Part shown: in pieces, positions 16,849 through 26,161 of the stretch
Layout of the letters: each line of letters opens with the position of its first letter
How positions within the stretch are numbered: the stretch's first letter is position 1
Assembly (NCBI GenBank): GCA_020634115.1
Contig: JACKCH010000011.1
Location: forward strand, 911,683-975,682
Length of the DNA: 64,000 nt
Source of the DNA: Anaerolineaceae bacterium
GTDB lineage: Bacteria > Chloroflexota > Anaerolineae > Aggregatilineales > Phototrophicaceae
Direction: 5' to 3'
Notes under the pieces: model-generated
Database searches by the model: none
What the model saw: only the letters and a program-made list of their open reading frames with translations
Told to the model about the DNA's origin: nothing
Program-made: the position numbers and the translations under genes

Positions 16849-18587
16849 AGCTGGTCATTGTTGAATCCCCGACCAAATCGCATAAGATCGCCGGGTTCCT
16901 GGGGCCGGGCTGGCGTGTTGAAGCTAGCCGCGGCCATGTCCGCGACCTGCCGGAAGCGGAGCTGGGGGTGGACGTGGAAAGCGACTTCCGCCCGACCTAC
17001 ACCGTGCTGCCCGGTAAGGGCAACGTCGTCAAAAAACTGCTGAAGGCCATCAAGGAAGCGGAGGCGGTGTACGTCGCCACCGACCCCGACCGCGAGGGCG
17101 AAGCCATCGCCTGGCATCTGCTCAAGCTGGCAAACGTGCCGAAGGATAAGCCGGTCTACCGGGCGGCCTTCCACGCGATTACTCAAGACGCCGTACGAGA
17201 AGCCATCACCCATCCCCGTGCGCTCGACATCAACCTGGTCGAGGCGCAGCAGGCGCGGCGCATTGTGGATCGTCTTGTCGGCTACTTAGCCTCACCATTG
17301 GCGGCCAAGGTGCTCGATGGCAAATACAGCGCCGGGCGGGTGCAGAGCGGGTGCCTGCGGCTGGTGGTCGAACGTGAGCGCGAGATCGCGGCGTTCACAC
17401 CCCAGCCCTACTGGACGCTGGCGCTCAAACTGGCGGCGGATGGCGCCGAATTCACAGCCAAGCTGCACCGGCTGAAGGGAGCGGACGGCATCTTCTCGAC
17501 CCGCGAGCCACTCGATAAACTGATGATGCTGCTCAATGGGGCGCAGGTGTGGGTCGGCAAGGCCGGGCAGACTGTCAAGCCGCGCCAGCCGCTGCCGCCG
17601 TTCACGACTTCCTCCCTCCAGCAGGCGGCCTCGAAAGCCCTGGGGCTGTCGCCCGACCGGACGATGGCGCTGGCGCAGACGCTCTACGAGGGCGGCTTGA
17701 TTACTTACATGCGCACCGACGGCGCCTCGGTCGCGCCGGAAGCGCAGACAGCGGCGCGGGCCACCATCCATGTGACCTACGGGGCCGACTACCTGCCGCC
17801 GGAAATCCCGATCTACACCGTCAAGACGGCCATTGCCCAGGAAGCGCACGAGGCCATCCGCCCGACTGATGTGACCCAGCTCCCGGAGGCGATTGAAGGG
17901 GACGGGGCGGCGCTCTATGCTCTGATCTGGAAGCGTTTCATCGCCTCGCAGATGGCGCCCGCCCTATACACCGTCACCGGCGCGGTGATCTATGCCGGGA
18001 AAACACAAGGGCAGCCCTTCCCGCTGGAGTTCCGCGCCAGTGGGCGGACGCTGGTCTTCGACGGATTCCTCAAGGTGTATGAAGAACCTGCCGATGAGGG
18101 CGAGGAAGAGGACGAGTCGAGGGCGCTGCCGCCGCTGGCAACCGGGCAGACACTGACCCTGGTCGCGCCCCTGGTCGAGGAACACCAGACCCGCGCTCCC
18201 GCCCGCTACACCGAAGCGGCGCTGGTCGCGGCGCTCGAACAGCGCGGGATTGGCCGTCCCTCGACGTATGCGAGTATGGTGAAGGTGGTCAAAGACAAGG
18301 GTTACGTCAAGATCAGCCAGAAGCGTCTTGTCCCGACCGAAAACGGGATGGCGCTGTGCGACTTCCTGACGGCGCACTTCGCCGATGTGCTGGCCTACGA
18401 CTACACCGCCCGCCTGGAGGAGTCCCTGGATCGGATTGCCGCTGGAGACACGACCCGCTTGGCGGTGCTGCAGGCGTTCTGGGCGGGGTTCCAGCCGCAG
18501 GTGGGCGGGGCAGCGGAATATGCCCTGGGGCAGGTCAAGGCGCGGCAGACGCCCAAGCCGCTGACGCTGCATCCGGCGGAGGAGTAG
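16845..18587 (+). CDS. topA: DNA topoisomerase I (type IA), mobile-element form
   Basis: 580 residues. The Toprim domain starts at once with LVIVESPTKSHKIAGFLG and has DPDREGEAIAWH (about 84-95). The catalytic Tyr is in LITYMRTDG (Tyr288), and GIGRPSTYASMV follows at about 466. The enzyme relaxes negative supercoils through a 5'-phosphotyrosine intermediate. It is shorter than the usual chromosomal enzyme (700-900 residues) and lacks the C-terminal cysteine zinc fingers, as is common for topoisomerases of plasmids and conjugative elements. GGAGGTC precedes the ATG. The next gene starts four bases after its stop. Confidence 0.93.
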   Translation: MKLVIVESPTKSHKIAGFLGPGWRVEASRGHVRDLPEAELGVDVESDFRPTYTVLPGKGNVVKKLLKAIKEAEAVYVATDPDREGEAIAWHLLKLANVPKDKPVYRAAFHAITQDAVREAITHPRALDINLVEAQQARRIVDRLVGYLASPLAAKVLDGKYSAGRVQSGCLRLVVEREREIAAFTPQPYWTLALKLAADGAEFTAKLHRLKGADGIFSTREPLDKLMMLLNGAQVWVGKAGQTVKPRQPLPPFTTSSLQQAASKALGLSPDRTMALAQTLYEGGLITYMRTDGASVAPEAQTAARATIHVTYGADYLPPEIPIYTVKTAIAQEAHEAIRPTDVTQLPEAIEGDGAALYALIWKRFIASQMAPALYTVTGAVIYAGKTQGQPFPLEFRASGRTLVFDGFLKVYEEPADEGEEEDESRALPPLATGQTLTLVAPLVEEHQTRAPARYTEAALVAALEQRGIGRPSTYASMVKVVKDKGYVKISQKRLVPTENGMALCDFLTAHFADVLAYDYTARLEESLDRIAAGDTTRLAVLQAFWAGFQPQVGGAAEYALGQVKARQTPKPLTLHPAEE

Positions 18588-18591
18588 GTCG

Positions 18592-19752
18592 ATGAACGCC
18601 TATCCCGCTATGCCCGAACCACCGCCTCTGGATGACGACTGGGGGCCGCCGCCCCCGGACGACGCTTACTTCATGCCCGATGACCCCTTCCCGGATGACC
18701 TGTTCACCGGGCTGCCGGTGGATGACGGGTATGTCCCCGACGACGATCCCTGGCTGCCAGCGGATGACCGCTTCGTCCCGGTGGATGCCCAGCACTTACC
18801 GGATATGCCACCGCTTTCACAGGATGGCCTGCAGGGGTTTGAGCCGCCTGAACCGGCAGATGAAGGCTGGTCGTGGCACGATGCCCGCCTGATCGGCGTC
18901 GAACGCGAAACCGAGGCCGGGACGCGCTATGAAGTCGGCGCGATCGACGTGTACGCCAATATGAACACCGGCGACCTGGGTGGCAGCTACCTGCCGGTGG
19001 CCGCCTTTGACGATGTGGACGTAGCGTCGGCTTTCTATCACACCCTTCAGGAGCAGATCCACGACGGGGGGCTACCCGCTTACCAGGTGCCGGGGTTCGC
19101 CGAACGCCAGGCAGCGGCCATGAACCCGGACGCGACTGGTTGGCGCGGCGCTGAGCCGGAGGAGTACGCCGCTTACGATCACCTGCGCGGCCTGGATACG
19201 GGAGACATCAGCGGGCGCGATGAGCCGCCGGAGGTTCTGACCGATCCGCTGCTCCAGACCGCCGTCGCACTCGGCGGGGTCGTGGTCGAACGGGAGATGC
19301 CCGCGCTTGACGAGGAACCGGCCTTCCAGGCGCTGAACGCGATCGGGGTGCAGGCCGACGGTTTCAATCCGGCGGATGACCCGCCGCCCTTCTACGACGC
19401 AGCGACCGGCACCGCCTACTGGATCGGCGTCTTTCAACCCGACAAGGACGACTGTGAGAACTGCATCACCTCAATCCTCTCGCTGGGACACAACCCGGAA
19501 ACCGGGGCGATGGAGGCGCAGCTCGCGCCATGTGTCCCCGGCGACTGGGACAAAGCCTACACCGCCGCCGAGTACCTGATCCAGGTGGCGCAGAAGGGCG
19601 GGATTGAACCGGTCTTTGATGCGGCTGAAGGCATGGCGCTGGCGACCGATCAGCGCGAGCTGTGGGAGACCGGACGAGGGCTGCCGCTCGAAGCTGATGC
19701 CGCCCGCGACATCGCCGACTACACCCGCGATCAATGGGAGGTGGAACTATGA
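18592..19752 (+). CDS. Acidic hypothetical protein of the conjugative backbone
   Basis: 386 residues, not recognised. The first ~90 residues are rich in Asp and Pro (DDDWGPPPPDDAYFMPDD) and likely disordered. The middle and C-terminal parts look folded, with WIGVFQPDKDDCENCI holding a C-x2-C pair. A ribosome site, GGAGGAG, lies within the end of topA. It belongs with the genes at 19981 and 52554 to a group of acidic proteins of the same conjugation region; a shared role is inferred. Its stop overlaps the next start (ATGA). Confidence 0.72.
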   Translation: MNAYPAMPEPPPLDDDWGPPPPDDAYFMPDDPFPDDLFTGLPVDDGYVPDDDPWLPADDRFVPVDAQHLPDMPPLSQDGLQGFEPPEPADEGWSWHDARLIGVERETEAGTRYEVGAIDVYANMNTGDLGGSYLPVAAFDDVDVASAFYHTLQEQIHDGGLPAYQVPGFAERQAAAMNPDATGWRGAEPEEYAAYDHLRGLDTGDISGRDEPPEVLTDPLLQTAVALGGVVVEREMPALDEEPAFQALNAIGVQADGFNPADDPPPFYDAATGTAYWIGVFQPDKDDCENCITSILSLGHNPETGAMEAQLAPCVPGDWDKAYTAAEYLIQVAQKGGIEPVFDAAEGMALATDQRELWETGRGLPLEADAARDIADYTRDQWEVEL

Positions 19753-19988
19753 GCGACGCCATTATCCGCGAACACAGCGTCACCGTCCGTCTCTCGGCTG
19801 AGGAACGGGCGCTGCTCGAAGCATTGGCCGCGCGTTTCCAGCTCGACAAGTCGGCCACCATCCGCAAGGCCGTCCAGTTGGCGCTGGCCGAACCGGGACG
19901 GCTGCCACAGGCCGGGCAGTTTGTGGCCGCGCAGTCTGAGTCGGTCACTTTCCCGGTGCGTCTGAGCGAAAGGGGGACGCATGAGTGA
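19749..19988 (+). CDS. Small ribbon-helix-helix protein
   Basis: 79 residues from ATG 19749, which overlaps the preceding stop. HSVTVRLSAEERALLEALAA followed by RFQLDKSATIRKAVQLALAE is a typical RHH DNA-binding pattern. Such proteins regulate their own operon or act as antitoxins; no toxin partner is adjacent, so a regulatory role in the conjugation operon is more likely. Its end overlaps the start of the next gene by eight bases. Confidence 0.68.
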   Translation: MSDAIIREHSVTVRLSAEERALLEALAARFQLDKSATIRKAVQLALAEPGRLPQAGQFVAAQSESVTFPVRLSERGTHE

Positions 19989-20958
19989 TAATCCGACCCG
20001 CTATGTAGATGAGGATGGCTCGACATACTCTGCCGAGATTGTGCCGCCGGGGGACGATGCCCTCGGCGCGCAATACCACGTTGACCTGGTGCGGTCGTCA
20101 ACCGATGCCCGGGGTCTCGACCACGAGCAGCGGCTGACGGTCGGGGGGTATCCCTCGTGGATGGAGGCCGAAGAACACCTCGCCCAGGTTGAGACCGCCC
20201 TCGAAAAGGATAGCCTGACCGGGTGGGGTGAGGATGCGGCACGCCTGCGCGACCAGCCCGACCGGAATGCGGTGACGTATCTGGCGGTGGCCTATCCGCC
20301 CGACGGTGACCCGACTGCCGTCTACCTGCTGGCGATTGGAGAACGGGGAGTAACCGGCGCCAGGATTGCTGATGGTGAACGGGAGCCAGTAGAAGCCGCG
20401 GTTGAGCGGGTGGATGCGGCGTTTGCCCTGGAAGGCGATGATGCCGGACTGGTCGCGGCGCAGGTCGAAGCCGAGCGAAGTGGCAGCCGGACAGTGGGCA
20501 CACCCCTGTTTGCTCCCGAAGATCGCCCGCTGCGCCATGTGGACAGCGGCGGCACAACGCATTGGTTCGATGTGGCCGAGACGGATGACCCCGGTACCCA
20601 TGAACTGCGCTACTTCCGCGAACTGGATATGCCCGATGGCGCGACGCGCCGCGACTCGTACCCGGTCATGCCGCTGCCCGATGACGATCCTGACTCGGCC
20701 TGGCCGCTGCCGGGATTGGAGCTGTACCTGCAAAAGGGAGATGTCTACATGGCGCAGCAGTTCGCCCACGACGTGGCCGACGCTTACGACCGGGACTTCC
20801 CCGATCCGCTCGATATTCCGGCGCTGTACCCACGACCCGAATACTACTTCGGGTACGGTGTCAGCGAGAAGAATCAACCTAGCCTGGATAAAGAGCGATA
20901 CTCACCGATTTTTGGGCGGATTGCTCCGCCTTGGCTTCATCCGTGTCTGCCCATCTGA
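19981..20958 (+). pseudogene. Acidic hypothetical protein, 3' end replaced at recombinase junction
   Basis: 325 codons are open, but only about the first 300 look native. Residues to about GYGVSEKN (20873) have the Asp-rich composition of its neighbours; the remaining ~25 residues are read antisense to the recombinase gene, whose stop codon is at 20879. The native 3' end was thus probably lost. A segment near residues 30-75 (LTVGGYPSWMEAEEHLAQVE) resembles LTVGEYPTYEDAGEDERDLE in the protein at 52554, so the two are related. Function unknown; part of the conjugation operon. Confidence 0.6.
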
Positions 20959-22873
20959 AATGAGCCGGATACCGCGTCTCCCCTGAGTAGTACTGTGCAA
21001 ATTTGCCGTTGCCAAAATGATAGGCGTAGCGCTTCTGAATATCCTTCCATTCCAGAACCGGAAATTCACGCATGATGTCGATCTGGGCCACGCCGCCTTC
21101 AATCATTTCCTGAAGGCGTTTCAAGTCCGGCTTGCCCCAGAAAAAGCGCTTACTGCCCCGCGTTAATTTGTATCGGGTTTCGGTGTTGTCCCGCCACTGG
21201 ACCGTGATCTCCCGATAAAACGTTTCGATCCGCCGCACCAGAATCCGATGGGCGAAGGCTTCAAACAGTTCCCGCCGCTGCTCGGTGGGCACATCCTGCC
21301 AGTGGTCAATCACCGTTTGTAACACCGGACGCGCTTCCAGCAGGTTGTAATGCTGCCGCTCACCGGATTGCAACTGCTCCATCGCGCTGGTCAGCCGTTC
21401 GATTTCACGGTCATTGGCTTCGTAGCTGGCTTCCAGATTCTTCACAATACTGGGATTGGAGATCGCTTTCAGGTTGTCCAGGATGGTCTGCTTGGCCCGT
21501 TCGGCACTGCGGATGTCCTGCTCGATGCGGCGTTTCTCGCTGTGTCCGCTGTGTTCACTTGATTCAAGCGCTTTCTGCCAGGCCACATCGTCGATGGTGG
21601 TGGCTTGCAAGCGTTCCAGCAACATCTGGTCAACGACTTCATCCACATAGCCGGCTTTGACGGTCATTGCCACTTCGGTTCTTCGGTCAAACAGGATATA
21701 GCCATAGTAATGGTTGGCGTGGTTATAGACCGAGTTGAAGCGGCGCAGATCATAGTCTTCAAGCTGGTCAGAGAACACCAGTCCGCTGTAGGTCGGTGGA
21801 TCGCACTCGCGCTCTTCGATGGTGTGACGATTGTACGGGCGATAGGGGATGTAGCTCGGGTTGGGATCGCCGTAGAAATCGGTGGATGACAGCGAATTGA
21901 ATGCCAGCATGAACAGGTCTTCCGGTACGATGGGTTCGTGGTTGTGCCAGCAGACGATGGCGCTCTTGTAAATCCAGTGACCGATGTACACCACATTGGT
22001 CAGCATACTGTGCAAGCCTGACTTGGAGGGCATGATGCGTCCGGTGATCTTGGAGCGATAGCGATACCAGTTCTCGATGCGAAAGCCATCCGGCACCTGC
22101 TTTTCGATGTCATCCGGGATGAACGGGCCATACTGCTCGATGTGTTCCCACGTCGCCTGAAAGTTGCGCCCCTTCTCGCGGAACAACTCGAAATACGCCA
22201 GCACCAGGTCGGCGCCGGGCGCGAACAGGGCATACTTGCGCCATTCGGGATTGCGTTCCCCGCTGGGCAGCGTCCGCCGCATGTCCACGATATACCCCAG
22301 CGCGATGGTGCGTCCGGCCCAGAGTCCCTGGGCGATCAGGTAGTCACGGCTTTTGTGCAGCCGTCCCTTGATGTGGTACTCCAGGAAGTCGGCGGCCCGC
22401 TGCGCTTCCTCGCGGAACATCTTCAGGTAGTACGCCCCCATCGTCGGGTGATTGAAGTCATAGACGACGGTCGGGGTCATGACCTGGACGTTGTTGCGCT
22501 TGCAGGCATCAATGAAGATGTTGGTCTGGATCATGGTCACATCGCGGAAGAAGCGGTCAACATCCTGCGCGGCGACCAGACCGATGCGGCCATGTTCGAT
22601 GTAGTCATACAGCAGCGACATGCCGGGACGGTCTTCGATCTTCTTCGTCCCGCTGATCCCGGCATCCATATCGATCATGTAGATGTTGTCGCGCACCCAG
22701 CCAAGTTTCATCAGGTGTGCGATCATGTCCACCGTTTGCAGGGTGGTCGAGATGTTGCCGATCTGCGCTTCCGATGATTGGCGGTAGTAGACGGCAGCCG
22801 GGCGATTGACGGGCAGGGGAGCCGCCCGGTAGGGGTCAACCGGCGCTTTGGGCAGGCGTTTGTAACGGGCCAT
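20879..22873 (-). CDS. Large serine recombinase (integrase/resolvase superfamily)
   Basis: 664 residues. The N-terminal resolvase domain has AAVYYRQSSEAQ with catalytic Ser33, then DAGISGTKK and RIGLVAAQDVDRFFRD (about 95-110). A recombinase domain follows (about 190-300, including the IGHWIYKSAIVCWHNHEPIV segment), then a long coiled-coil region (about 440-520). The usual zinc-ribbon cysteines of phage integrases are not apparent. Large serine recombinases integrate or excise mobile DNA. The gene lies at the junction that cuts the acidic protein gene at 19981, so it may have mediated that insertion. Attachment sites could not be identified. Confidence 0.88.
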   Translation of the reverse strand: MARYKRLPKAPVDPYRAAPLPVNRPAAVYYRQSSEAQIGNISTTLQTVDMIAHLMKLGWVRDNIYMIDMDAGISGTKKIEDRPGMSLLYDYIEHGRIGLVAAQDVDRFFRDVTMIQTNIFIDACKRNNVQVMTPTVVYDFNHPTMGAYYLKMFREEAQRAADFLEYHIKGRLHKSRDYLIAQGLWAGRTIALGYIVDMRRTLPSGERNPEWRKYALFAPGADLVLAYFELFREKGRNFQATWEHIEQYGPFIPDDIEKQVPDGFRIENWYRYRSKITGRIMPSKSGLHSMLTNVVYIGHWIYKSAIVCWHNHEPIVPEDLFMLAFNSLSSTDFYGDPNPSYIPYRPYNRHTIEERECDPPTYSGLVFSDQLEDYDLRRFNSVYNHANHYYGYILFDRRTEVAMTVKAGYVDEVVDQMLLERLQATTIDDVAWQKALESSEHSGHSEKRRIEQDIRSAERAKQTILDNLKAISNPSIVKNLEASYEANDREIERLTSAMEQLQSGERQHYNLLEARPVLQTVIDHWQDVPTEQRRELFEAFAHRILVRRIETFYREITVQWRDNTETRYKLTRGSKRFFWGKPDLKRLQEMIEGGVAQIDIMREFPVLEWKDIQKRYAYHFGNGKFAQYYSGETRYPAHFRWADTDEAKAEQSAQKSVSIALYPG

Positions 22874-22964
22874 CGGACTGATTTCTCCTTTCTGTGCTGA
22901 ACGAAAAACGCCTCACCTCTGCGAGTGGGTACACAGAAGCCAGGCGCATGATGTACAATGCGAC

Positions 22965-23267
22965 TCAGCCCTGCGAAGTGCCATACTCACTCGCCGGGTC
23001 AGACAGGTCGGCGGGCGGGAACTCGTCGGCCTGTTGTACAACAACTTGGGTTGACCTAGCGTCAGTGTACTGTGTTTTGCCCAGATGTGCAACAATCCTG
23101 AGGAGGGTTTGGGCGACCTCCACCAGGTTGGTGTCGGTATGGAGTGGGTTGGGTTGCTGGGCATCGGTCTTCACGGGCGTCCTCGTCTGATCTGGTTTTA
23201 CACACATCTCCAGCGTACCAGAGTCGGGTTGTCCAACCGGTGCAATCCTACAGTTTTGCCCCGTCAA
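22965..23267 (-). CDS. Small hypothetical protein upstream of the recombinase
   Basis: Up to 100 residues, unrecognised, hydrophilic, with a helical core NLVEVAQTLLRIVAHLGKTQ. The start is uncertain: the long form uses TTG 23267, and ATG 23207 is an alternative with GGAG very close to it. It ends 92 bp before the recombinase start and has the same orientation, so it could be a recombination accessory protein; that is inferred from position. The remaining stretch up to 23448 holds no gene I can support. Confidence 0.4.
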   Translation of the reverse strand: MTGQNCRIAPVGQPDSGTLEMCVKPDQTRTPVKTDAQQPNPLHTDTNLVEVAQTLLRIVAHLGKTQYTDARSTQVVVQQADEFPPADLSDPASEYGTSQG

Positions 23268-23448
23268 TTTTTCAAGCTTCCGTTAGAGTTTCCAAACGCA
23301 AAAACAACCCAATTCCAACCTACTTGCTTCACACAACCCTGTTACGCCCAGAGAGAAGAATCGATGCGAGTTCATAATATAGTGATAATCCCTGATCACA
23401 TGGAAACAGCGGCATAGTTTAGGAGTTTTACAATGAGGAGAAGCTATT

Positions 23449-24579
23449 TCATCTGGGGAAATCCGGGACACTCAGACTAAGTAATTTGAACAGTTCAATT
23501 ACATCGTTTTCCTCTAAGCTGAAACGTTCTGACAGGTCGTTCATTGAGATGTTATCCTGAACGAATTGTTCATGCAATGCCCGAACCAATGCAAAAAACT
23601 CCCTGCTCATTTCCTGATGCGCCTCCTTTGTTTCTTCCTCAAACCCGGCTTCCTCTAACTCATACAAGTCAAACAGGGGGGCTGGCTGTGCTTCATCAGG
23701 GAAGCGAAACCGTGATGTGCGAAGATAGCGTTCCACCAGTTCAAAAGCCAGCCAGTGCCGTTCGTTGTTTTCAGCAACTTCACCCGTTACATTACTCCCA
23801 GCGAAGGGATCAAGCACCACGTCACCTGGATCAGTCAGGAATTGAACGAAGAACTCCGGTAATCCGTGTGGGAAACGCGCAGGATGGGGTTTGATACTCT
23901 GTTCACGACACTGCCGGAGATATGATCCGTTGGAGTCTGTATTTGCCAGAACAAGCAGGTTGGCTGGAATGGCACCCTTATTGTTTTTCGAGAAATTCTC
24001 GGAAATATCATGTCCAGATGGGCGGAGCTTCGCTTTGTAACCGTTCTCGAGTAGCTTCTTCATTGATTCGCTGTACGGTTTCAGAACACGGCGATTATTC
24101 GCTTTGGGATGCGGTGTTTTCGATAGCCACCACACCATATTTACCGCATCTTTAACTCGGATGCGACGCACCGTGACCCACTCCGCTGGCGAAGGCAGTT
24201 TGGAAGGATTGTACCAGAAGAATTCCTGTGCCAGATGAAATCCGGCTCTATCCGACAATGCCGAGATCAACTCGAAATGATAAAGAGAGCGGGTAGGCTG
24301 TCCAGGTATCCATGAGCCACCAATATCAACAACAAGACTGCCTGTATCTTTCAGTACTCGATAGAACTCCAGTGCAAAATCCATAAACCAGTCGATATAT
24401 TCTGTAGCGTGAACATTCCCATATTCTTTTTTGCGCTTGAGTGCGAATGGCGGTGAGGTCATAATCAGATCAATGGATGCATCGGGGAGTTGCCGGAGAA
24501 AATCCAGGGAATCGCCAAGAAACGCCATGCCATAGCGTGTGGTGTATAAGGGGGCTTGTTTGAAGTCAAAATGATCCAC
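23449..24579 (-). CDS. DNA (cytosine-N4) or adenine methyltransferase, beta class
   Basis: 376 residues. The order of motifs is beta class: catalytic motif IV LIMTSPPFALKRKK (about 34-47) first, then the AdoMet motif VVLDPFAGSNVTGEVA (about 257-272). TSPP is typical of N4-cytosine enzymes. The start chosen is GTG 24579, preceded by AGGAGA at six bases; an upstream ATG at 24636 would overlap the neighbour by 47 bases and lacks a site. It directly follows the putative endonuclease gene, forming a type II restriction-modification pair. The C-terminal ~70 residues (EEAGFEEETKEAHQE) are acidic and helical. GC is lower than in the conjugation genes. Confidence 0.85.
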   Translation of the reverse strand: MDHFDFKQAPLYTTRYGMAFLGDSLDFLRQLPDASIDLIMTSPPFALKRKKEYGNVHATEYIDWFMDFALEFYRVLKDTGSLVVDIGGSWIPGQPTRSLYHFELISALSDRAGFHLAQEFFWYNPSKLPSPAEWVTVRRIRVKDAVNMVWWLSKTPHPKANNRRVLKPYSESMKKLLENGYKAKLRPSGHDISENFSKNNKGAIPANLLVLANTDSNGSYLRQCREQSIKPHPARFPHGLPEFFVQFLTDPGDVVLDPFAGSNVTGEVAENNERHWLAFELVERYLRTSRFRFPDEAQPAPLFDLYELEEAGFEEETKEAHQEMSREFFALVRALHEQFVQDNISMNDLSERFSLEENDVIELFKLLSLSVPDFPR

Positions 24580-24589
24580 AATAAGTCTC

Positions 24590-25990
24590 CTATTTACTGT
24601 CAAAGTAGTCGCTTCGCTCTTTGACCTGCATAGCACGCTCTGCTTTGGCGTTCAGAATCTTCACAATATCGGTTGGGTCTGTGCTCAAACGGCTCAAATC
24701 AGTTCCGTTCAACAGTATGATGTTGAGGTTGGAGGTTTTCATGACATGATTCGTGTAGGCATAGGCATCACGGGTGAAATCTCCCGTCGTCACAACCATG
24801 ACCACGTTAGAATAGATAAATGTCAGCGCTAATCCGACTTCCTTAGCGATGTCATCGAGCCTGACAATTGACGTATTCTTCGCTTGAATTTGCCACCGAC
24901 TGAAAATCAGACGCGCTCCTTCAACAATCGCATCAACCTCTGCACCTCCTGTGTCCGCACTGCGCGTGCGCCAGCCTTTGAACTCCAGGTCGACTAAACG
25001 TGTGAGGTAGATCGCAAGCAACTCAAGCGCTTTACCCTTTATGTGCTTATCGGTCGATTCCATTTCCTCAAGGATCTGCGAAAGGGGTTTCTCAAACAAT
25101 TCACGAGGTACCAGCCCTGATCTTTCAGATGCTGCTGTTAGAATCGGTTCGGTGATTTCCCGATAAAACTTTTCTGTTCGATAAACCTCGTATGGCTTTC
25201 CCCCACGACCTTCCGTTGTTTTGGAAACCTCAATGTAGGCCAACTCACTGAGAGGAAAGAGAATCGACTTGGGCAACTCCTTATGATTATACTGTGCCGC
25301 ATAGAGCATCGTTGCCAGATCAGCGACTTTGTTGGCAATTAGTGGATCGGAATCAGGTATTCGTACCAGTGCGCGAAGATATGCTCTCTGCGAAGCACTC
25401 AGTTGCGTGAGTTCATCAATGACATCAATGTTTATTCCCAGTAATTGATTGAGTCGACTCTGATTAACCTCGTACAGTCGCGGACCGCCAGAAACACTTG
25501 AATCGAAAATACCAGCCTGTGCCAGCCATAGACGCATACTACTCAAATGTACCGACCCGCGAGGTACATGCAGACCGCGTTGTTCCAACTTGTTTCGCAG
25601 TGTATGCAGCGTGATTTCCTCACCAGCAGATTGCATAATCAGCAAGGTCTCAACAAACGTAACCCCACGTAGATTCACCAGAATATGTTTTGCGACGTGT
25701 TCGTAAATCTCATCGGGATTGCTAATCAACTTCAGGAGTCCCGATGCGAACTCAGATGGCGTCGCACCATCCTCCTCAAGTAGTTCATAGGCACGGAGAG
25801 CCAGAACGCAATTATCCGCTAATTGCCAGCGCTGATCACCCGCATGATTGGTGAAGAAAGCATCGCGAATCGCCGCTGTGATATCTTCGCGACTTTCCTT
25901 AAATTCGTGAATGATCTGCAATACCTGGAGTAAATCAATCTGATTGGGGCTGAACTGTGCCCCAAATGGTATTTCGCTCTTCTTGCTCAA
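24590..25990 (-). CDS. Putative type II restriction endonuclease, PD-(D/E)XK
   Basis: 466 residues. The C-terminal third holds a nuclease core: KALELLAIYLTRLVDLEFKG, then GGAEVDAIVEG (about 348-358) and WQIQAKNTS (about 368-376), a D...Q-x-K arrangement. The N-terminal part (about 100-200) is helical and winged-helix-like and may recognise DNA. The start is TTG 25990, whose bases overlap the TGA of a short upstream frame, suggesting coupled translation. The methyltransferase gene begins 10 bp after its stop, so the two form a restriction-modification pair; specificity is unknown. No exact family name was assigned. Confidence 0.72.
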   Translation of the reverse strand: MSKKSEIPFGAQFSPNQIDLLQVLQIIHEFKESREDITAAIRDAFFTNHAGDQRWQLADNCVLALRAYELLEEDGATPSEFASGLLKLISNPDEIYEHVAKHILVNLRGVTFVETLLIMQSAGEEITLHTLRNKLEQRGLHVPRGSVHLSSMRLWLAQAGIFDSSVSGGPRLYEVNQSRLNQLLGINIDVIDELTQLSASQRAYLRALVRIPDSDPLIANKVADLATMLYAAQYNHKELPKSILFPLSELAYIEVSKTTEGRGGKPYEVYRTEKFYREITEPILTAASERSGLVPRELFEKPLSQILEEMESTDKHIKGKALELLAIYLTRLVDLEFKGWRTRSADTGGAEVDAIVEGARLIFSRWQIQAKNTSIVRLDDIAKEVGLALTFIYSNVVMVVTTGDFTRDAYAYTNHVMKTSNLNIILLNGTDLSRLSTDPTDIVKILNAKAERAMQVKERSDYFDSK

Positions 25991-26127
25991 AGCCCGCCTC
26001 TTGATGTGGTATTTTCCTGCGTTATGTCTTTAAGCAATTGTAACAGATGTTCGATAGTGCCGCCTAGCTTCAGGTTATCAACCTGGTAGTAATCCGAAAA
26101 GTGCTGGTGAACGTGCTGCTCACACGC
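25987..26127 (-). pseudogene. Short 5'-truncated ORF upstream of the endonuclease gene
   Basis: 46 codons read ACEQHVHQHFSDYYQV and, after a short stretch, TIEHLLQLLKDITQ before TGA, which overlaps the TTG start of the endonuclease. No start codon or ribosome site is visible and an in-frame stop lies just upstream. It looks like the end of a third restriction-modification gene lost at the junction with the regulator gene at 26162. Identity unknown. Confidence 0.4.
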
Positions 26128-26161
26128 TCACCAGCCACGCAACAGAAACAAGAACCGCTGC

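Noticed and set aside
19466..20557. 363-codon minus-strand frame
   Set aside because: Low-complexity Arg/Pro composition, antisense to the acidic proteins; no start context.
22894..23190. 98-codon plus-strand frame near the recombinase
   Set aside because: Ser/Cys/Trp-rich with no motif; the minus-strand frame in the same place looks more like protein.
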